From positions 56,047 through 120,046 of the forward strand of contig CAJOIF010000004.1 of the NCBI GenBank assembly GCA_905234765.1: a stretch of DNA of 64,000 nt. The letters run 5' to 3'. Below are positions 54,438 through 63,881 of the stretch, piece by piece. The notes beneath the pieces were generated by a model, which searched no databases, was not told the DNA's origin, and was given only the letters and a program-made list of their open reading frames with translations. Position numbers and translations under genes: made by a program. This DNA is from an uncultured Bacteroidales bacterium. GTDB taxonomy: Bacteria; Bacteroidota; Bacteroidia; Bacteroidales; F082. The number at the start of each line of letters is the position of its first letter. Positions within the stretch are counted from its first letter, which is position 1.

Positions 54438-55565
54438 ATGTACCTCCACGAACTGAAACTGGCGAATTTCAAGAACTGCGAAGCGGCCGACCTGCTGCTC
54501 TCGGAGAACGTCAACTGTTTCGTGGGCCTCAACGGTGCCGGCAAGACCAACATCCTCGATTCCATCTATTACCTCTCGTTCTGCAAGAGTTTCTTCGGCG
54601 CGACGGACAAGCTCAACATCCGCCACGGCCAGGATTTCTTCGCCATCCACGGCACCTACCGTCACCCCGACAAGGACGACGAACTGGTGTCGTGCGTACA
54701 GAAAAACGACCAGAAGAAGTCGTTCCGCTTCAACAAAAAGGAATACGACCGTCTCAGCGACCATATCGGCAAGTTCCCGCTGGTGATGATTTCGCCCTAC
54801 GACCGCGACCTTATCAACGAGGGCAGCGACCTGCGCCGCAAGTTCATCGACGGTGTCATCTCGCAGTTCGACCCCTTGTATCTCAATGCCTTGCTGAAAT
54901 ACAACCGCGCTCTCGCCCAACGCAACGTCCAGCTGAAACAGTTTGCCGACAGCCGCACCTTCGACCGCGACCTGCTCCGCCTGTGGGAAGACCAGCTCTG
55001 CGTCCACGCCGCCGACATCCATCAGAAACGCCACCAGTTTTTGGAGGACTTCCAGCCGATTTTCCAGCATTACTACGAAATCGTGTCGGGCGGCACGGAG
55101 AAGGTCAACGTGGTCTACCAGTCGCGCCTCGACGAGAAACCGCTGCACGATTTACTGGACGACAGCCTGCAGCACGACCGCTATTCGGGCTATACCAACG
55201 TCGGCATCCATAAGGACGACCTGGAGTTCACCTTCGATGGCCATCCGCTGAAACGTTTCGGATCGCAGGGACAGCAGAAGTCGTTCGTGGTGTCCATTCG
55301 TCTGGCGCAGTTCGAGTTCAACTACCAGAAAATCGGCTATAAGCCCATTCTGCTGCTCGACGACATCTTCGACAAACTCGACGACCAGCGCGTGATGAAA
55401 CTCGTCCGCTTGGTGGGTGACGACCACTTTGGTCAGGTGTTTATCACTGACACACAGCGGAATAGGGTAGAGCAACTATTTGAAAACACCCGTATCGACC
55501 ACAAGATTTTTGAGGTCGTCAAGGGACAGGTGAAGGAGATTGGAGGCAGCGATGGTATACTTTGA
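54438..55565 (+). CDS. recF: DNA replication and repair protein RecF
   Basis: 375-aa SMC-like ATPase that loads RecA at gaps with RecO and RecR. Walker A GLNGAGKT is at 30-37, preceded by LHELKLANFKNCE; signature GSQGQQKSFVVSIRLAQFEF and Walker B PILLLDDIFDKLDDQR follow in the usual order. Start codon immediately after the porQ stop; 14-bp overlap with the next gene. In many bacteria recF lies with dnaA-dnaN-gyrB; here it sits with nusB and porQ. Confidence 0.96.
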   Translation: MYLHELKLANFKNCEAADLLLSENVNCFVGLNGAGKTNILDSIYYLSFCKSFFGATDKLNIRHGQDFFAIHGTYRHPDKDDELVSCVQKNDQKKSFRFNKKEYDRLSDHIGKFPLVMISPYDRDLINEGSDLRRKFIDGVISQFDPLYLNALLKYNRALAQRNVQLKQFADSRTFDRDLLRLWEDQLCVHAADIHQKRHQFLEDFQPIFQHYYEIVSGGTEKVNVVYQSRLDEKPLHDLLDDSLQHDRYSGYTNVGIHKDDLEFTFDGHPLKRFGSQGQQKSFVVSIRLAQFEFNYQKIGYKPILLLDDIFDKLDDQRVMKLVRLVGDDHFGQVFITDTQRNRVEQLFENTRIDHKIFEVVKGQVKEIGGSDGIL

Positions 55566-55842
55566 CGTACATCCCCTCGGTGAGCTCATCAATGAGTTTT
55601 ATGCCCTCCACAAAGGCCCCGATTATGTCGACGAGCTGAAGGCTGTCAGGGCATGGCCCAAGGTGGTTGGATCTTTCATCGCCACCCACACCATCGACCT
55701 CTCCGTCCGCAACCGTGTGCTCTTCGTCCGTGTCGACAGCGACGCGCTGCGTAACGAACTGAGTTATTCCAAATCGCTGTTGGTCAAGAACTTGAATGCG
55801 GAAGCGGGCAAGGATGTCATCGACGAGGTGGTGCTGGGCTGA
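55552..55842 (+). CDS. DciA-like protein (DUF721), possible helicase loader
   Basis: 96-aa protein with WPKVVGSFIATHTIDLSVRNRVLFVRVDSDALRNEL, split here as WPKVVG and LSVRNRVLFVRVDS, which is the DUF721/DciA core. DciA loads the replicative helicase DnaB in bacteria that lack DnaC. Overlap with recF is frequent in the phylum and supports the call. ATG 55552 preferred to TTG 55540. Confidence 0.82.
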   Translation: MVYFDVHPLGELINEFYALHKGPDYVDELKAVRAWPKVVGSFIATHTIDLSVRNRVLFVRVDSDALRNELSYSKSLLVKNLNAEAGKDVIDEVVLG

Positions 55843-55860
55843 CGGCTCCGGCTACACCTT

Positions 55861-56099
55861 ATAAGTAGATGTTCAAATTTAGTTTACATAGAAGACGCGA
55901 GACTATGAGACGCGAGACACGAGACTGGGATTCACTGCTCTAAAGCCTTTAACCGTCATGGCGGAGAAGCATCCGCCATCTCCCATGTGCGAAGACGTTC
56001 TTTTCCGCTTGGGAGATTGACGGTTTAGGGCTGGGTCCCGAGTCCCGAAGTCCCGCGTCCCGTGTCAAAACAATATGTAGTTTAATTTTGAACACTTAT
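55861..56099. mobile_element. 239-bp palindromic, MITE-like intergenic element
   Basis: This gene-free stretch is one large imperfect palindrome. Terminal arms GTTCAAATTTAGTTTACATA (55871-55890) and 56074-56093 match at 16 of 20 positions, and ATAAGT/ACTTAT extend them outward. Inside lie GACGCGAGAC-type direct repeats opposed by GGGTCCCG/GTCCCGCGTC, then AACCGTCA/TGACGGTT and ATCTCCCA/TGGGAGAT as nested stems. No open frame of note is inside. It may be a non-autonomous insertion element or a dispersed palindromic repeat; mobility is inferred from structure only. Confidence 0.6.
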
Positions 56100-56157
56100 T
56101 AATTAATAGCCTGCATGTTTTTTTAGTTGGAGGCGGTCGAATAACTTCGTTTTCCCC

Positions 56158-56187
56158 TTGACATGTGCGAATTGTTTTCTATCTTTG
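56158..56187 (+). promoter_or_regulatory. Promoter of the nfeD-stomatin operon
   Basis: TTG (56158-56160) and TATCTTTG (56180-56187), spacer 19, 26 bases before the nfeD ATG. Confidence 0.75.
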
Positions 56188-56212
56188 CAGGATGTAACTT
56201 AAACACAAATTC

Positions 56213-56644
56213 ATGGAAATCTATCAAATCTGGCTTATTGCCGCCATCGTATTGGTCATTGTCGAAATCTGCACTGCCGGTTTCGGTTCCATCTGTTTCG
56301 CCATCGGTGCCGCCTTCTCGGCCCTTGTCGCCGGATTGGGGGGCAACGTCACATGGCAAATCGTGGTCTTCGCCGTCGTCTCGCTGCTCACCTTCGTCTT
56401 CCTGCGTCCTGTGGTGATGCGCTGGCTCGACCGCAAGTCGAAAGACGTGAAGACCAACGCCGATGCCATCATCGGCCGTAAGGCTGTGGTATCGGAACGT
56501 ATTGACGCAGAACAACATACAGGGCGCGTGGCCATCGACGGCGACGACTGGAAAGCCGTGTCGGACAACGGCTCGGTCATCGAGAAAGGCACCACTGTGG
56601 AGATTGTGAAATTGGACAGCATCATAGTAACCGTAAAACAATAA
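56213..56644 (+). CDS. NfeD family membrane protein
   Basis: 143-aa protein with three hydrophobic segments in the first 70 residues and a soluble OB-fold NfeD domain (AIIGRKAVVSERID, GRVAIDGDDWKAVSD, TTVEIVKLDSIIVTV). NfeD proteins pair with SPFH proteins and act in membrane microdomain organisation or quality control; the SPFH gene follows after 5 bases. Confidence 0.9.
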   Translation: MEIYQIWLIAAIVLVIVEICTAGFGSICFAIGAAFSALVAGLGGNVTWQIVVFAVVSLLTFVFLRPVVMRWLDRKSKDVKTNADAIIGRKAVVSERIDAEQHTGRVAIDGDDWKAVSDNGSVIEKGTTVEIVKLDSIIVTVKQ

Positions 56645-56649
56645 ACATC

Positions 56650-57606
56650 ATGAATCCGTTCAACATCGTATTAATCGTATTAGTGGTCCTCGTCGTAATG
56701 TATGTACTTCGGGGCATCAAGATCGTCTCCCAATCGGAAACGGTAATTGTCGAGCGTCTCGGCAAGTACAACCGCACCCTCAACGCGGGCATCAACGTCA
56801 TCCTGCCCATCATCGAGCAGGCCAAGGAGACCATCGTGCGCCGTCAGAATGGCGCTTTGTCGCGTTCGTCGCGCATTGATATGCGTGAGCAGGTGTATGA
56901 CTTTGATAAACAGAGCGTTATCACAAAGGACAATGTGATGACCGAGATCAACGCCTTGCTCTATTTCCAGATTGTCGACCCGATGAAGGCCGTCTATGAG
57001 ATTCAGAACCTGCCCGTGGCCATCGAGAAGCTGACGCAGACCACCTTGCGTAACGTGGTGGGTGAGATGGAACTTGACGAGACTTTGACCTCGCGCGACA
57101 CCATCAACTCGAAGCTGCGCAACGTGCTTGACGATGCCACCAACAAATGGGGTGTGAAGGTGAATCGTGTTGAGCTGCAAGATATTACGCCTCCTGAGAG
57201 CATCCGTCGCACCATGGAGTTGCAGATGCAGGCCGAGCGTAACCGTCGTGCCGAGATCTTGAAGGCCGAAGGTGAGAAGCAGGCTCAAATCTTGAACTCC
57301 GAGGGTGAGAAGCAGGCTGAGATCAACGCTGCCGAGGCCGACAAGCAGGCCAACATCTTGAAGGCCGAGGGTGAGGCGCGTGCCAAGGTGTTGCAGGCCG
57401 AGGCAGAGGCAGCCGCCATCCGCAACATCGCCGAAGCCGTCGCCGACCGTGGTGCCGACCCGGTCAACTACCTCCTTGCAGTCAAGTATATAGAGACGCT
57501 GAAGGAAGTGGCTGGCGGCCAGGAGAACAAGACCGTCTACCTGCCTTACGAGGCCTCCAACCTCCTCGGTTCCCTCGGCGGCATCAAGGACATGTTCGGG
57601 AAGTAA
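56650..57606 (+). CDS. SPFH domain protein (stomatin/QmcA-like)
   Basis: 318-aa membrane-anchored scaffold. One N-terminal helix (NIVLIVLVVLVVMYVL), then the SPFH domain (SETVIVERLGKYNRTLNAG, REQVYDFDKQSVITKDNV) and an Ala/Glu-rich coiled coil from about 195 to 260 with repeated KAEGEKQAQI/KAEGEARAK blocks that are near-identical in DNA. Forms oligomers with NfeD in the inner membrane. Last gene of the operon. Confidence 0.93.
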   Translation: MNPFNIVLIVLVVLVVMYVLRGIKIVSQSETVIVERLGKYNRTLNAGINVILPIIEQAKETIVRRQNGALSRSSRIDMREQVYDFDKQSVITKDNVMTEINALLYFQIVDPMKAVYEIQNLPVAIEKLTQTTLRNVVGEMELDETLTSRDTINSKLRNVLDDATNKWGVKVNRVELQDITPPESIRRTMELQMQAERNRRAEILKAEGEKQAQILNSEGEKQAEINAAEADKQANILKAEGEARAKVLQAEAEAAAIRNIAEAVADRGADPVNYLLAVKYIETLKEVAGGQENKTVYLPYEASNLLGSLGGIKDMFGK

Positions 57607-57635
57607 GTTTTTTCATTAATTTCCAACTTTTTCTA

Positions 57636-57666
57636 TTGCAGAGATAGGATTAATTTCCTATCTTTG
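57636..57666 (+). promoter_or_regulatory. Promoter upstream of the ORF6N gene
   Basis: TTG (57636-57638) and TATCTTTG (57659-57666), spacer 20. The ATG of the ORF6N gene is 139 bases downstream, leaving a long leader with no recognisable element. Confidence 0.6.
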
Positions 57667-57804
57667 CACCGCTTGTGCAGCAATAAAAAGAAAAAATGTT
57701 TTGTATTCATAAACAATTGAATTACAATTTATTAGTCGTATAATGTACAGGTTGGATTGGGCTCATTGCTCCAGCCAGCGGAGAGCGGAACAACTTGATA
57801 ACAG

Positions 57805-58547
57805 ATGCAACACACGGAGATATCCATACAACAGCAGATTTTGTTAGTGCGCGACCAGCGTGTCATGCTCGATTTTGAGCTGGCCGCTTTGTATGGCGTG
57901 GAGACAAAAGCGCTCAACCAAGCGGTTAAGCGCAATATTGAGCGTTTCCCTGCCGATTTCATGTTCCAGTTGACGCAAGGCGAATGGGCTTTGATTAGCA
58001 ACAACATCACCTTGTTGCAGTCGCAAAATGTGACCGCAAATCTGACTGAGAATCAAGATGATGCTATTTGCGGTCACAAATTGTGACCTCAAATTCGGAA
58101 AGAAACGCCGATTTTGAGGTTTTACAGTCGCAAATTGCGACCGCAAAAGCGATAAAGAAATCTCGCTCGTTGCCTTATGCCTTCACCGAACTTGGTGTGG
58201 CCATGCTGAGTAGCGTATTGCGCTCGCCGACGGCCATTCAAGTGAACATTAATATCATGAGGGCTTTTGTCGCTTTCCGGCATTTAGCCACTCAGCCGTT
58301 GCCCGACAGCAATGCGGAATTGAGAAAGGAAGTGCAAGCCTTGCGCAACGAATTGGAAGACATTCTTTCCGACCAAAACGACATCAATGAAATGACACAA
58401 GCCCAACTTGATGCCATCAGCGAGGCTTTGGCCGAGCTGCAAGAGAAGCCCCGCTCTCAACAACGGCGACGTATCGGTTTTGTGAAAGACAATCACGACA
58501 ATAATTATACGAAGTCAAATCTTAAGTCTTTAAATCTTAAATCTTAA
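57805..58547 (+). pseudogene. ORF6N-domain DNA-binding protein with 18-residue repeats, frameshifted by 1 nt
   Basis: Residues from 57805 ([33 protein letters not shown]) are the ORF6N domain, a KilA-N-like DNA-binding unit typical of phages and mobile elements. That frame ends at 58086; the rest (SLPYAFTELGVAMLSSVLRSPTAIQVN, then a coiled coil) is in another frame to 58547. Between them a 54-nt unit occurs three times (starts 58015, 58068, 58122), each opening with an LxSQxxT motif. The first spacing is 53, the second 54, so one T is missing in ATTTG near 58067. Restoring it gives a continuous protein. Also possible: a sequencing error. Confidence 0.88.
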
Positions 58548-58568
58548 ATTAACCATAAACTAAACAAC
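58518..58568 (+). repeat. Left 51-bp direct repeat flanking a small gene
   Basis: Matches 58862-58912 at 47 of 51 positions. It is built from AATCTTAA-like units followed by CATAAACTAAACAAC. The last codons of the ORF6N gene read into it. Confidence 0.88.
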
Positions 58569-58573
58569 AAACG

Positions 58574-58843
58574 ATGGCGATAAAGGAATATGATAGCGAA
58601 AATCCGGTGAACATGGCCAAAGAGCCTATCGTAGCCTATGTGAGCAGTTCTGGCAAGCAGGCTCCTCCTTGCCAATACACGGAGGAAGAAGTCGTGCAGC
58701 GCGTCCTGCAAGCCACTGCCGATGTTGATGCGGGCAGGAACTTGATGACACATGAAGAGTTTAAAAAACAAGTTCACTCATGGAAAACGAAACCTGTTCT
58801 GTCCTCATGGTATGGGATTGCCGACAAAACCCACAAGCCTTAG
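58574..58843 (+). CDS. Small orphan antitoxin-like protein
   Basis: 89-aa hydrophilic protein I cannot assign firmly. The part YTEEEVVQRVLQATADVDAGRNLMTHEEFKKQ, read as EEEVVQRVLQATADVDAG and MTHEEFKKQVHSW, resembles the C-terminal half of small antitoxins in Bacteroidetes that precede RelE/ParE-type toxins. No toxin gene follows. Two near-identical 51-bp repeats flank it, so it may be a mobile or left-over cassette. Confidence 0.5.
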   Translation: MAIKEYDSENPVNMAKEPIVAYVSSSGKQAPPCQYTEEEVVQRVLQATADVDAGRNLMTHEEFKKQVHSWKTKPVLSSWYGIADKTHKP

Positions 58844-58861
58844 AAAACAGCGACAGGTTTG

Positions 58862-58912
58862 AATCTTAAATCTTTGAATCTTAAATCTTAAATCAAACAT
58901 AAACTAAACAAC
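58862..58912 (+). repeat. Right 51-bp direct repeat flanking a small gene
   Basis: Second copy of 58518-58568 (47/51), 344 bases downstream. It leads into an A-rich leader with further short repeats (ACTAAACA, ACTCACTAAAA) before the large secreted-protein gene. Confidence 0.88.
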
Positions 58913-58957
58913 TAAACAACTAAATAACAAACAACTCACTAAAAACTCACTAAAAAA

Positions 58958-61900
58958 ATGAAAAGAAAATTTACAAAACTGATGGCAGCCCTCGCGCTGC
59001 TGGTGACCCTCGCTATCCCTATGGGGATGTGGGGACAAGCCCCTGTAGGCACAACCCTTTGGGGAGAAACTTGGACTGGAGGAGATGCCAATGAAACCCC
59101 TTCGGCTTATGGTTTTGAAGGAACTACTGTTTACGGTGGTGCCACACTGACATACGCTCAGTCTTCAACCAACACCAAATTGTATGAAGAAGTATTAGCT
59201 GGAGGTGAGTCTCCTGAATTATTGTTGTCCAAAAGCAATCAGACTTGGACGATTAGTAATATTCCTACTGGACAAGCTACAGGAATGGCATTGACTTTCA
59301 AGTCCAACAAAACTACTTTTGATGTTACTTCCACCACTACTGGTATTACTATTAGTGGTTCCCAAAAGAGTTGGACGATTGCCACAACAAGTTCAGTTAC
59401 TACTTTTAATCTTACGATTAAGAATACTGGTTCTTCAAATGCTCGTATTGATGACATTGTGTTGAGTGTTACAACCGCTGGTGGCGACACTCCTCAGCCC
59501 ACCACCTACACCGTGACTTTCGATGCTGGTGATGGTACTTTCGTTGGCAATACCGATTTCCCGAATACAAGCAACACCGTGGCGGCTGGTACCTACACCC
59601 TGCCTTCGGCAACCAGAGAGGGTTATATCTTTGACGGTTGGACGATTACTGGAGATGCCAATCTCTATACTGGCAGCTATCAGGTTTCTGGCGATGTTAA
59701 TTTCACTGCTTCTTATACGCAAAACACTGGCGGCGGTGGCACTGGTGGTGATAATTACTCACTTTATACAGGGTCACTTGTTGAAGGTGATTATTTGATT
59801 GTATATAGCAATGCCGCTATGAATAACATGGTTTCTAGCAACAGACTTCAGTTCGATGATGTTACCATTAATAATAACATAATTACGACTAATAGCGAAA
59901 ACATTGTTTGGCATATCGCACAAAGTGGAGATTATTGGACTATTTACAATGCTAATGTGAGTAAATACGCTGCAAGTACTGGAACAAAGAACCAGGCTAC
60001 TTTAACAGCAACACTGGATGATAAAGCTTTATGGAGCGTTTCAGGCACGGAAGAAACTTATGAGTTTGTGAATAAGAATAATTCCGCGAATAAGATTAAT
60101 GCTAACCTTAGAAAAAATGGAACCTATGGTTTCGCTTGTTATGCAACGAGTACGGGCGGTGCTTTATCTCTTTACAAGAAAGAAACTAGCAGCACTCCTA
60201 CTTGTGCTACTCCTACCTTCTCCCCCGTTGCTGGCACTTATTACGAAGCTCAGAGCGTGACCATCACCAGTGCCACTGAAGGTGCAACGATTTACTACAC
60301 GTTGGATGGCACTGATCCTACCACTGCAAGTAACGTTTACAGCGAGGCTTTAAGCATCAGCCAAACCACCACGGTAAAAGCTATGGCTGTTAAGGCCGAT
60401 TACAACAATAGTGCAGTGGCCACAGCTATTTATAACATTGTCCCACCTGCGGTTGCTACCCCAACCTTCAGCCCCGCCGCTGGTATTTACACCGAAACAC
60501 AAACCGTGAGCATCGTCTGCTCAACTGAAGGTGCTACCATCCAATATAAACTGACTGAAAACGGCGAATGGCAAACTTATACAACCGCCCTTTCTATTAG
60601 TGAGATCACAACTGTTTGGGCCAAGGCTACCAAGACTGGCATGACCGACAGCGAAGTGGCCACGGCTACTTATGTTATTTTGGAACACGCTGGAACAGAA
60701 GCCGATCCGTACTCGGTGGCTGATGCCCGCGCTGCCATTGATGCCAATATGGGAATTACTAACGTGTATGCTACGGGTATCGTTTCAGAAATTGTTGAGG
60801 AATATAGTTCTCAATACCACAACATATCCTATAATATTTCCACCGATGGTACCACAACTTCTGACCAGCTTGAGTGTTACCGTGGAAAGAGTTACAATGG
60901 TGCGAATTTCACCTCTGCTGATGACATTCAAGTGGGTGCAACCGTAGTTGTTTATGGTAACTTGACAAAGTATAACTCAACTTATGAATTTGCTGCCAAT
61001 AACCAACTAGTCTCATATATTGCACCTATCATCACTGCTCCTACAATAACTGTCACTCCCGCCACGGTCAATGCTCCGTTCGCTGGTGAAGATGGCACTC
61101 TGACTGTGACCTACGAAAACGTCACAACTATTGTCGCTGAAGTCTATTTCTGCGATGCAAATGGCGATGCAGCCACATACGGCAACTGGATTCAAGCAGA
61201 GATTAATAGCGACAACAATGTTTACTATGTCATTGGTGCCAACGATGGCGCAGCTCGCACTGCTTACCTGAAGGTTTATGCTCTCGACGACAATGCCGAG
61301 GATGTTTATTCCAACCTCGTCACCATCAACCAAGAGGCTTATGTGGCTCCCACTTACGCTGCTCTGCCCTTCGCATTCAATGGCGGAAGAGCTGACATCG
61401 AAACCACCGATGGTCTCTATCAGGAGGGCCTTGGCACGGATTACAATGCATCGACTAATCCTAATACACAACTGAAGTTCGACGGTACTGGTGACTGGCT
61501 GTTGCTCCAATTCAGCGAGCGTCCTGGCACCCTTACTTTCGACATCAAGGGCAATGGCTTCAGCGGCGGTACTTTCACGGTGCAGACCTCTGAAGATGGC
61601 ACGACCTACACTGATTTGCAGACTTACACTTCATTTGGTTCAAATGTTGAATCTGAAGAGTTCACTGATTTGGGCGAAAACGTCCGCTACATCAAGTGGA
61701 TCTACACCAATAAATCTTCTGGCAATGTCGGTTTGGGCAATATCACCCTTGCTGAATATGTCGAACCTGTGCTTGTCGCTTCCATCACTGTGGATCCCGC
61801 TTTAGTTGAAGTGAATGCCGAGGAGCATGACGGCACCTTGGATCTCACCTACGAAAACCTGACCATTACTGAAATGGGTGATTTCGACATTCAGTACTAT

Positions 61901-63865
61901 GATGCCGAGGGCGAAGAAACCGAAGAACCCAGTTGGATTGAGGTAACAGTAGCCGAACAAGATCCCGCTGTTGGTGAAGGCTATGTGGTTTCCTATTTCA
62001 TGCTCGAAAACGAAGGCGAAGCCCGTGCTGCTTACTTCAAGGTGTTCGCCGTTGGTGGCGAAGACTTTGTCTACTCCAACCTCGTCACCGTCACGCAGGC
62101 CGCTCCTGTGGTTGACTATGCCATGCTGCCATTTGAATTCGATGGTGGTCGTGCTGACGTCGCCAATACTAATGGTTTAACCCAAGAAGGCCTTGATTCA
62201 GACTATGCTAGCTCACCAAGACTGAAATTCAACAACACTGGCGATTGGTTAATACTGAAACTAAATTCGGCTCCTGCAGCCATCACTTTTGACATCCAGG
62301 GCAACTCATTCTCCGACGGCACCTTCACCGTTCAGACCTCCAATGATGGCACGACTTACACCAATTTAGGAGAATACACTGAACTTGGCGCCACCCAAAC
62401 AGTTACGCTTATCAACACCAACGACGCTGTGAGATTCGTAAAGTGGGTTTACACAGAAAAGGACAGCGGCAACGTGGGCTTGGGTAACATCATTGTAACA
62501 AAAGCCATGCCTATTGCTGGGAACCCCACTTTGACTCCAAGCACGTTTACTCTCGTAGAGAATCATACCTATATTGTAAACAATGGTACCACTTTGACCT
62601 TAGACGGAGATTTCAGCACCATCTTTACCGATCCTAACGACCTCATCATCGAAGACGGTGGTCAGCTCGTCACGTCCAACCCCGTGGTTGCCACCATGCA
62701 GAAGAACATCACGGCTTACTCGTCAAAAGCCACTCCGAACGATGGTTGGTACTTCATCAGTTCGCCTCTGGATGGCACAACCACCAGTTTGACAGCCATT
62801 GAAAATCTCATCCCAAGTACAGGCAATTACGACCTCTATGCCTTTGACCAAAATGAAGATAAGGAATGGCGTAACTATAAGGCACACAGTACTACTTTCA
62901 CTGCCTTCAACGCAGGTGAAGGCTACCTCTACGCCAACAGCGGAGGTCAGACCATCGCGTTCAGCGGTACTGTTCGTGCCACCACGGCGGCTTTCACCAA
63001 AGAAAACCTTGCTTACACCGCTGGCAACCGTCTCGCTGGCTTTAACCTCGTGGGCAATCCGTTCCCGAGCAACGCCACAGTTAGCATGCCTTACTACAAG
63101 ATGAACAGCACTTCAGAAGGCCTCAACGCTGTTGTCAACACAGCCGGTGGCGTCATTGCTCCTATGGAAGGCGTGTTTGTGTGCGCTACTGGAACAGGGC
63201 AATCGGTTACCTTCACCGCTACCACTGCTTCTGTGACGGCTGCGGCTAGTGCCAAGGGTGCCGTCAACCTCAACGTTGAAAGCGAGGGTGAGTTGCTCGA
63301 CAGGGCGATTGTCACTATCAATGGAACAGGAATGCTCGGTAAGTTGAACCTCAACGAGACCGCAACGAAACTCTATATCACGCAAAACGGCAAGGACTAC
63401 GCTGTTGTTAATGCCCAAGCCCAAGGCGAAATGCCCGTTAACTTCAAGGCCAGCAAGGATGGTAGCTATACCATCACAGTGGATGCCGAGAACCTTGAGA
63501 TGGATTACCTCCACCTCATCGACAACATGACGGGCACCAACGTAGACCTGCTGGCCACCCCGAGCTACACCTTCGAGGCTAAGACGACGGACTACGCCAG
63601 CCGCTTCCGTCTGGTGTTCAACCCCAACGAAGAGAACGGCGCTTCGACAGGCTCAGAGACCTTTGCCTTCTTCAACGGCAGCGAGTGGATGATCAGCAAC
63701 ACGGGCAACGCCACCCTGCAGGTCATCGACGTGCTGGGCCGCGTACTCAGCAGCGAGACCATCAGCGGCACCGTCACGGTGAGCCTGAAGGAGACCGCGG
63801 GCGTGTACATGCTACGCCTGGTGAACGGAAACGACGTGAAGGTTCAAAAGGTGGTGGTGAGATAA
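58958..63865 (+). CDS. 1635-aa multidomain surface protein with T9SS sorting domain
   Basis: Signal peptide MKRKFTKLMAALALLVTL...WGQ. A lectin-like N-terminal module (to about 170) is followed by an InlB B-repeat-like unit (184-235, YTVTFDAGDGTFVG, REGYIFDGW), a region of unknown fold, two chitobiase C-terminal-like repeats (about 415-570, ATIYYTLDGTDPT), an OB-fold-like stretch (575-690), then two copies of [BACON-like domain + discoidin-like module] at about 695-935 and 945-1185. A C-terminal type A sorting domain ends it (LQVIDVLGRVLSSE, GVYMLRLVNGNDVKVQKVVV). Predicted to be secreted by T9SS and bound to the surface; adhesion or glycan binding is likely, and no catalytic domain is visible. 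Confidence 0.85.
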   Translation: MKRKFTKLMAALALLVTLAIPMGMWGQAPVGTTLWGETWTGGDANETPSAYGFEGTTVYGGATLTYAQSSTNTKLYEEVLAGGESPELLLSKSNQTWTISNIPTGQATGMALTFKSNKTTFDVTSTTTGITISGSQKSWTIATTSSVTTFNLTIKNTGSSNARIDDIVLSVTTAGGDTPQPTTYTVTFDAGDGTFVGNTDFPNTSNTVAAGTYTLPSATREGYIFDGWTITGDANLYTGSYQVSGDVNFTASYTQNTGGGGTGGDNYSLYTGSLVEGDYLIVYSNAAMNNMVSSNRLQFDDVTINNNIITTNSENIVWHIAQSGDYWTIYNANVSKYAASTGTKNQATLTATLDDKALWSVSGTEETYEFVNKNNSANKINANLRKNGTYGFACYATSTGGALSLYKKETSSTPTCATPTFSPVAGTYYEAQSVTITSATEGATIYYTLDGTDPTTASNVYSEALSISQTTTVKAMAVKADYNNSAVATAIYNIVPPAVATPTFSPAAGIYTETQTVSIVCSTEGATIQYKLTENGEWQTYTTALSISEITTVWAKATKTGMTDSEVATATYVILEHAGTEADPYSVADARAAIDANMGITNVYATGIVSEIVEEYSSQYHNISYNISTDGTTTSDQLECYRGKSYNGANFTSADDIQVGATVVVYGNLTKYNSTYEFAANNQLVSYIAPIITAPTITVTPATVNAPFAGEDGTLTVTYENVTTIVAEVYFCDANGDAATYGNWIQAEINSDNNVYYVIGANDGAARTAYLKVYALDDNAEDVYSNLVTINQEAYVAPTYAALPFAFNGGRADIETTDGLYQEGLGTDYNASTNPNTQLKFDGTGDWLLLQFSERPGTLTFDIKGNGFSGGTFTVQTSEDGTTYTDLQTYTSFGSNVESEEFTDLGENVRYIKWIYTNKSSGNVGLGNITLAEYVEPVLVASITVDPALVEVNAEEHDGTLDLTYENLTITEMGDFDIQYYDAEGEETEEPSWIEVTVAEQDPAVGEGYVVSYFMLENEGEARAAYFKVFAVGGEDFVYSNLVTVTQAAPVVDYAMLPFEFDGGRADVANTNGLTQEGLDSDYASSPRLKFNNTGDWLILKLNSAPAAITFDIQGNSFSDGTFTVQTSNDGTTYTNLGEYTELGATQTVTLINTNDAVRFVKWVYTEKDSGNVGLGNIIVTKAMPIAGNPTLTPSTFTLVENHTYIVNNGTTLTLDGDFSTIFTDPNDLIIEDGGQLVTSNPVVATMQKNITAYSSKATPNDGWYFISSPLDGTTTSLTAIENLIPSTGNYDLYAFDQNEDKEWRNYKAHSTTFTAFNAGEGYLYANSGGQTIAFSGTVRATTAAFTKENLAYTAGNRLAGFNLVGNPFPSNATVSMPYYKMNSTSEGLNAVVNTAGGVIAPMEGVFVCATGTGQSVTFTATTASVTAAASAKGAVNLNVESEGELLDRAIVTINGTGMLGKLNLNETATKLYITQNGKDYAVVNAQAQGEMPVNFKASKDGSYTITVDAENLEMDYLHLIDNMTGTNVDLLATPSYTFEAKTTDYASRFRLVFNPNEENGASTGSETFAFFNGSEWMISNTGNATLQVIDVLGRVLSSETISGTVTVSLKETAGVYMLRLVNGNDVKVQKVVVR

Positions 63866-63881
63866 GGGTAATTCCCCCTTC

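Noticed and set aside
57241..57410. Recombinogenic repeat in the stomatin-like gene
   Set aside because: The near-identical AAGGCCGAGGGTGAG-type blocks code the ordinary Ala/Glu coiled coil of SPFH proteins.
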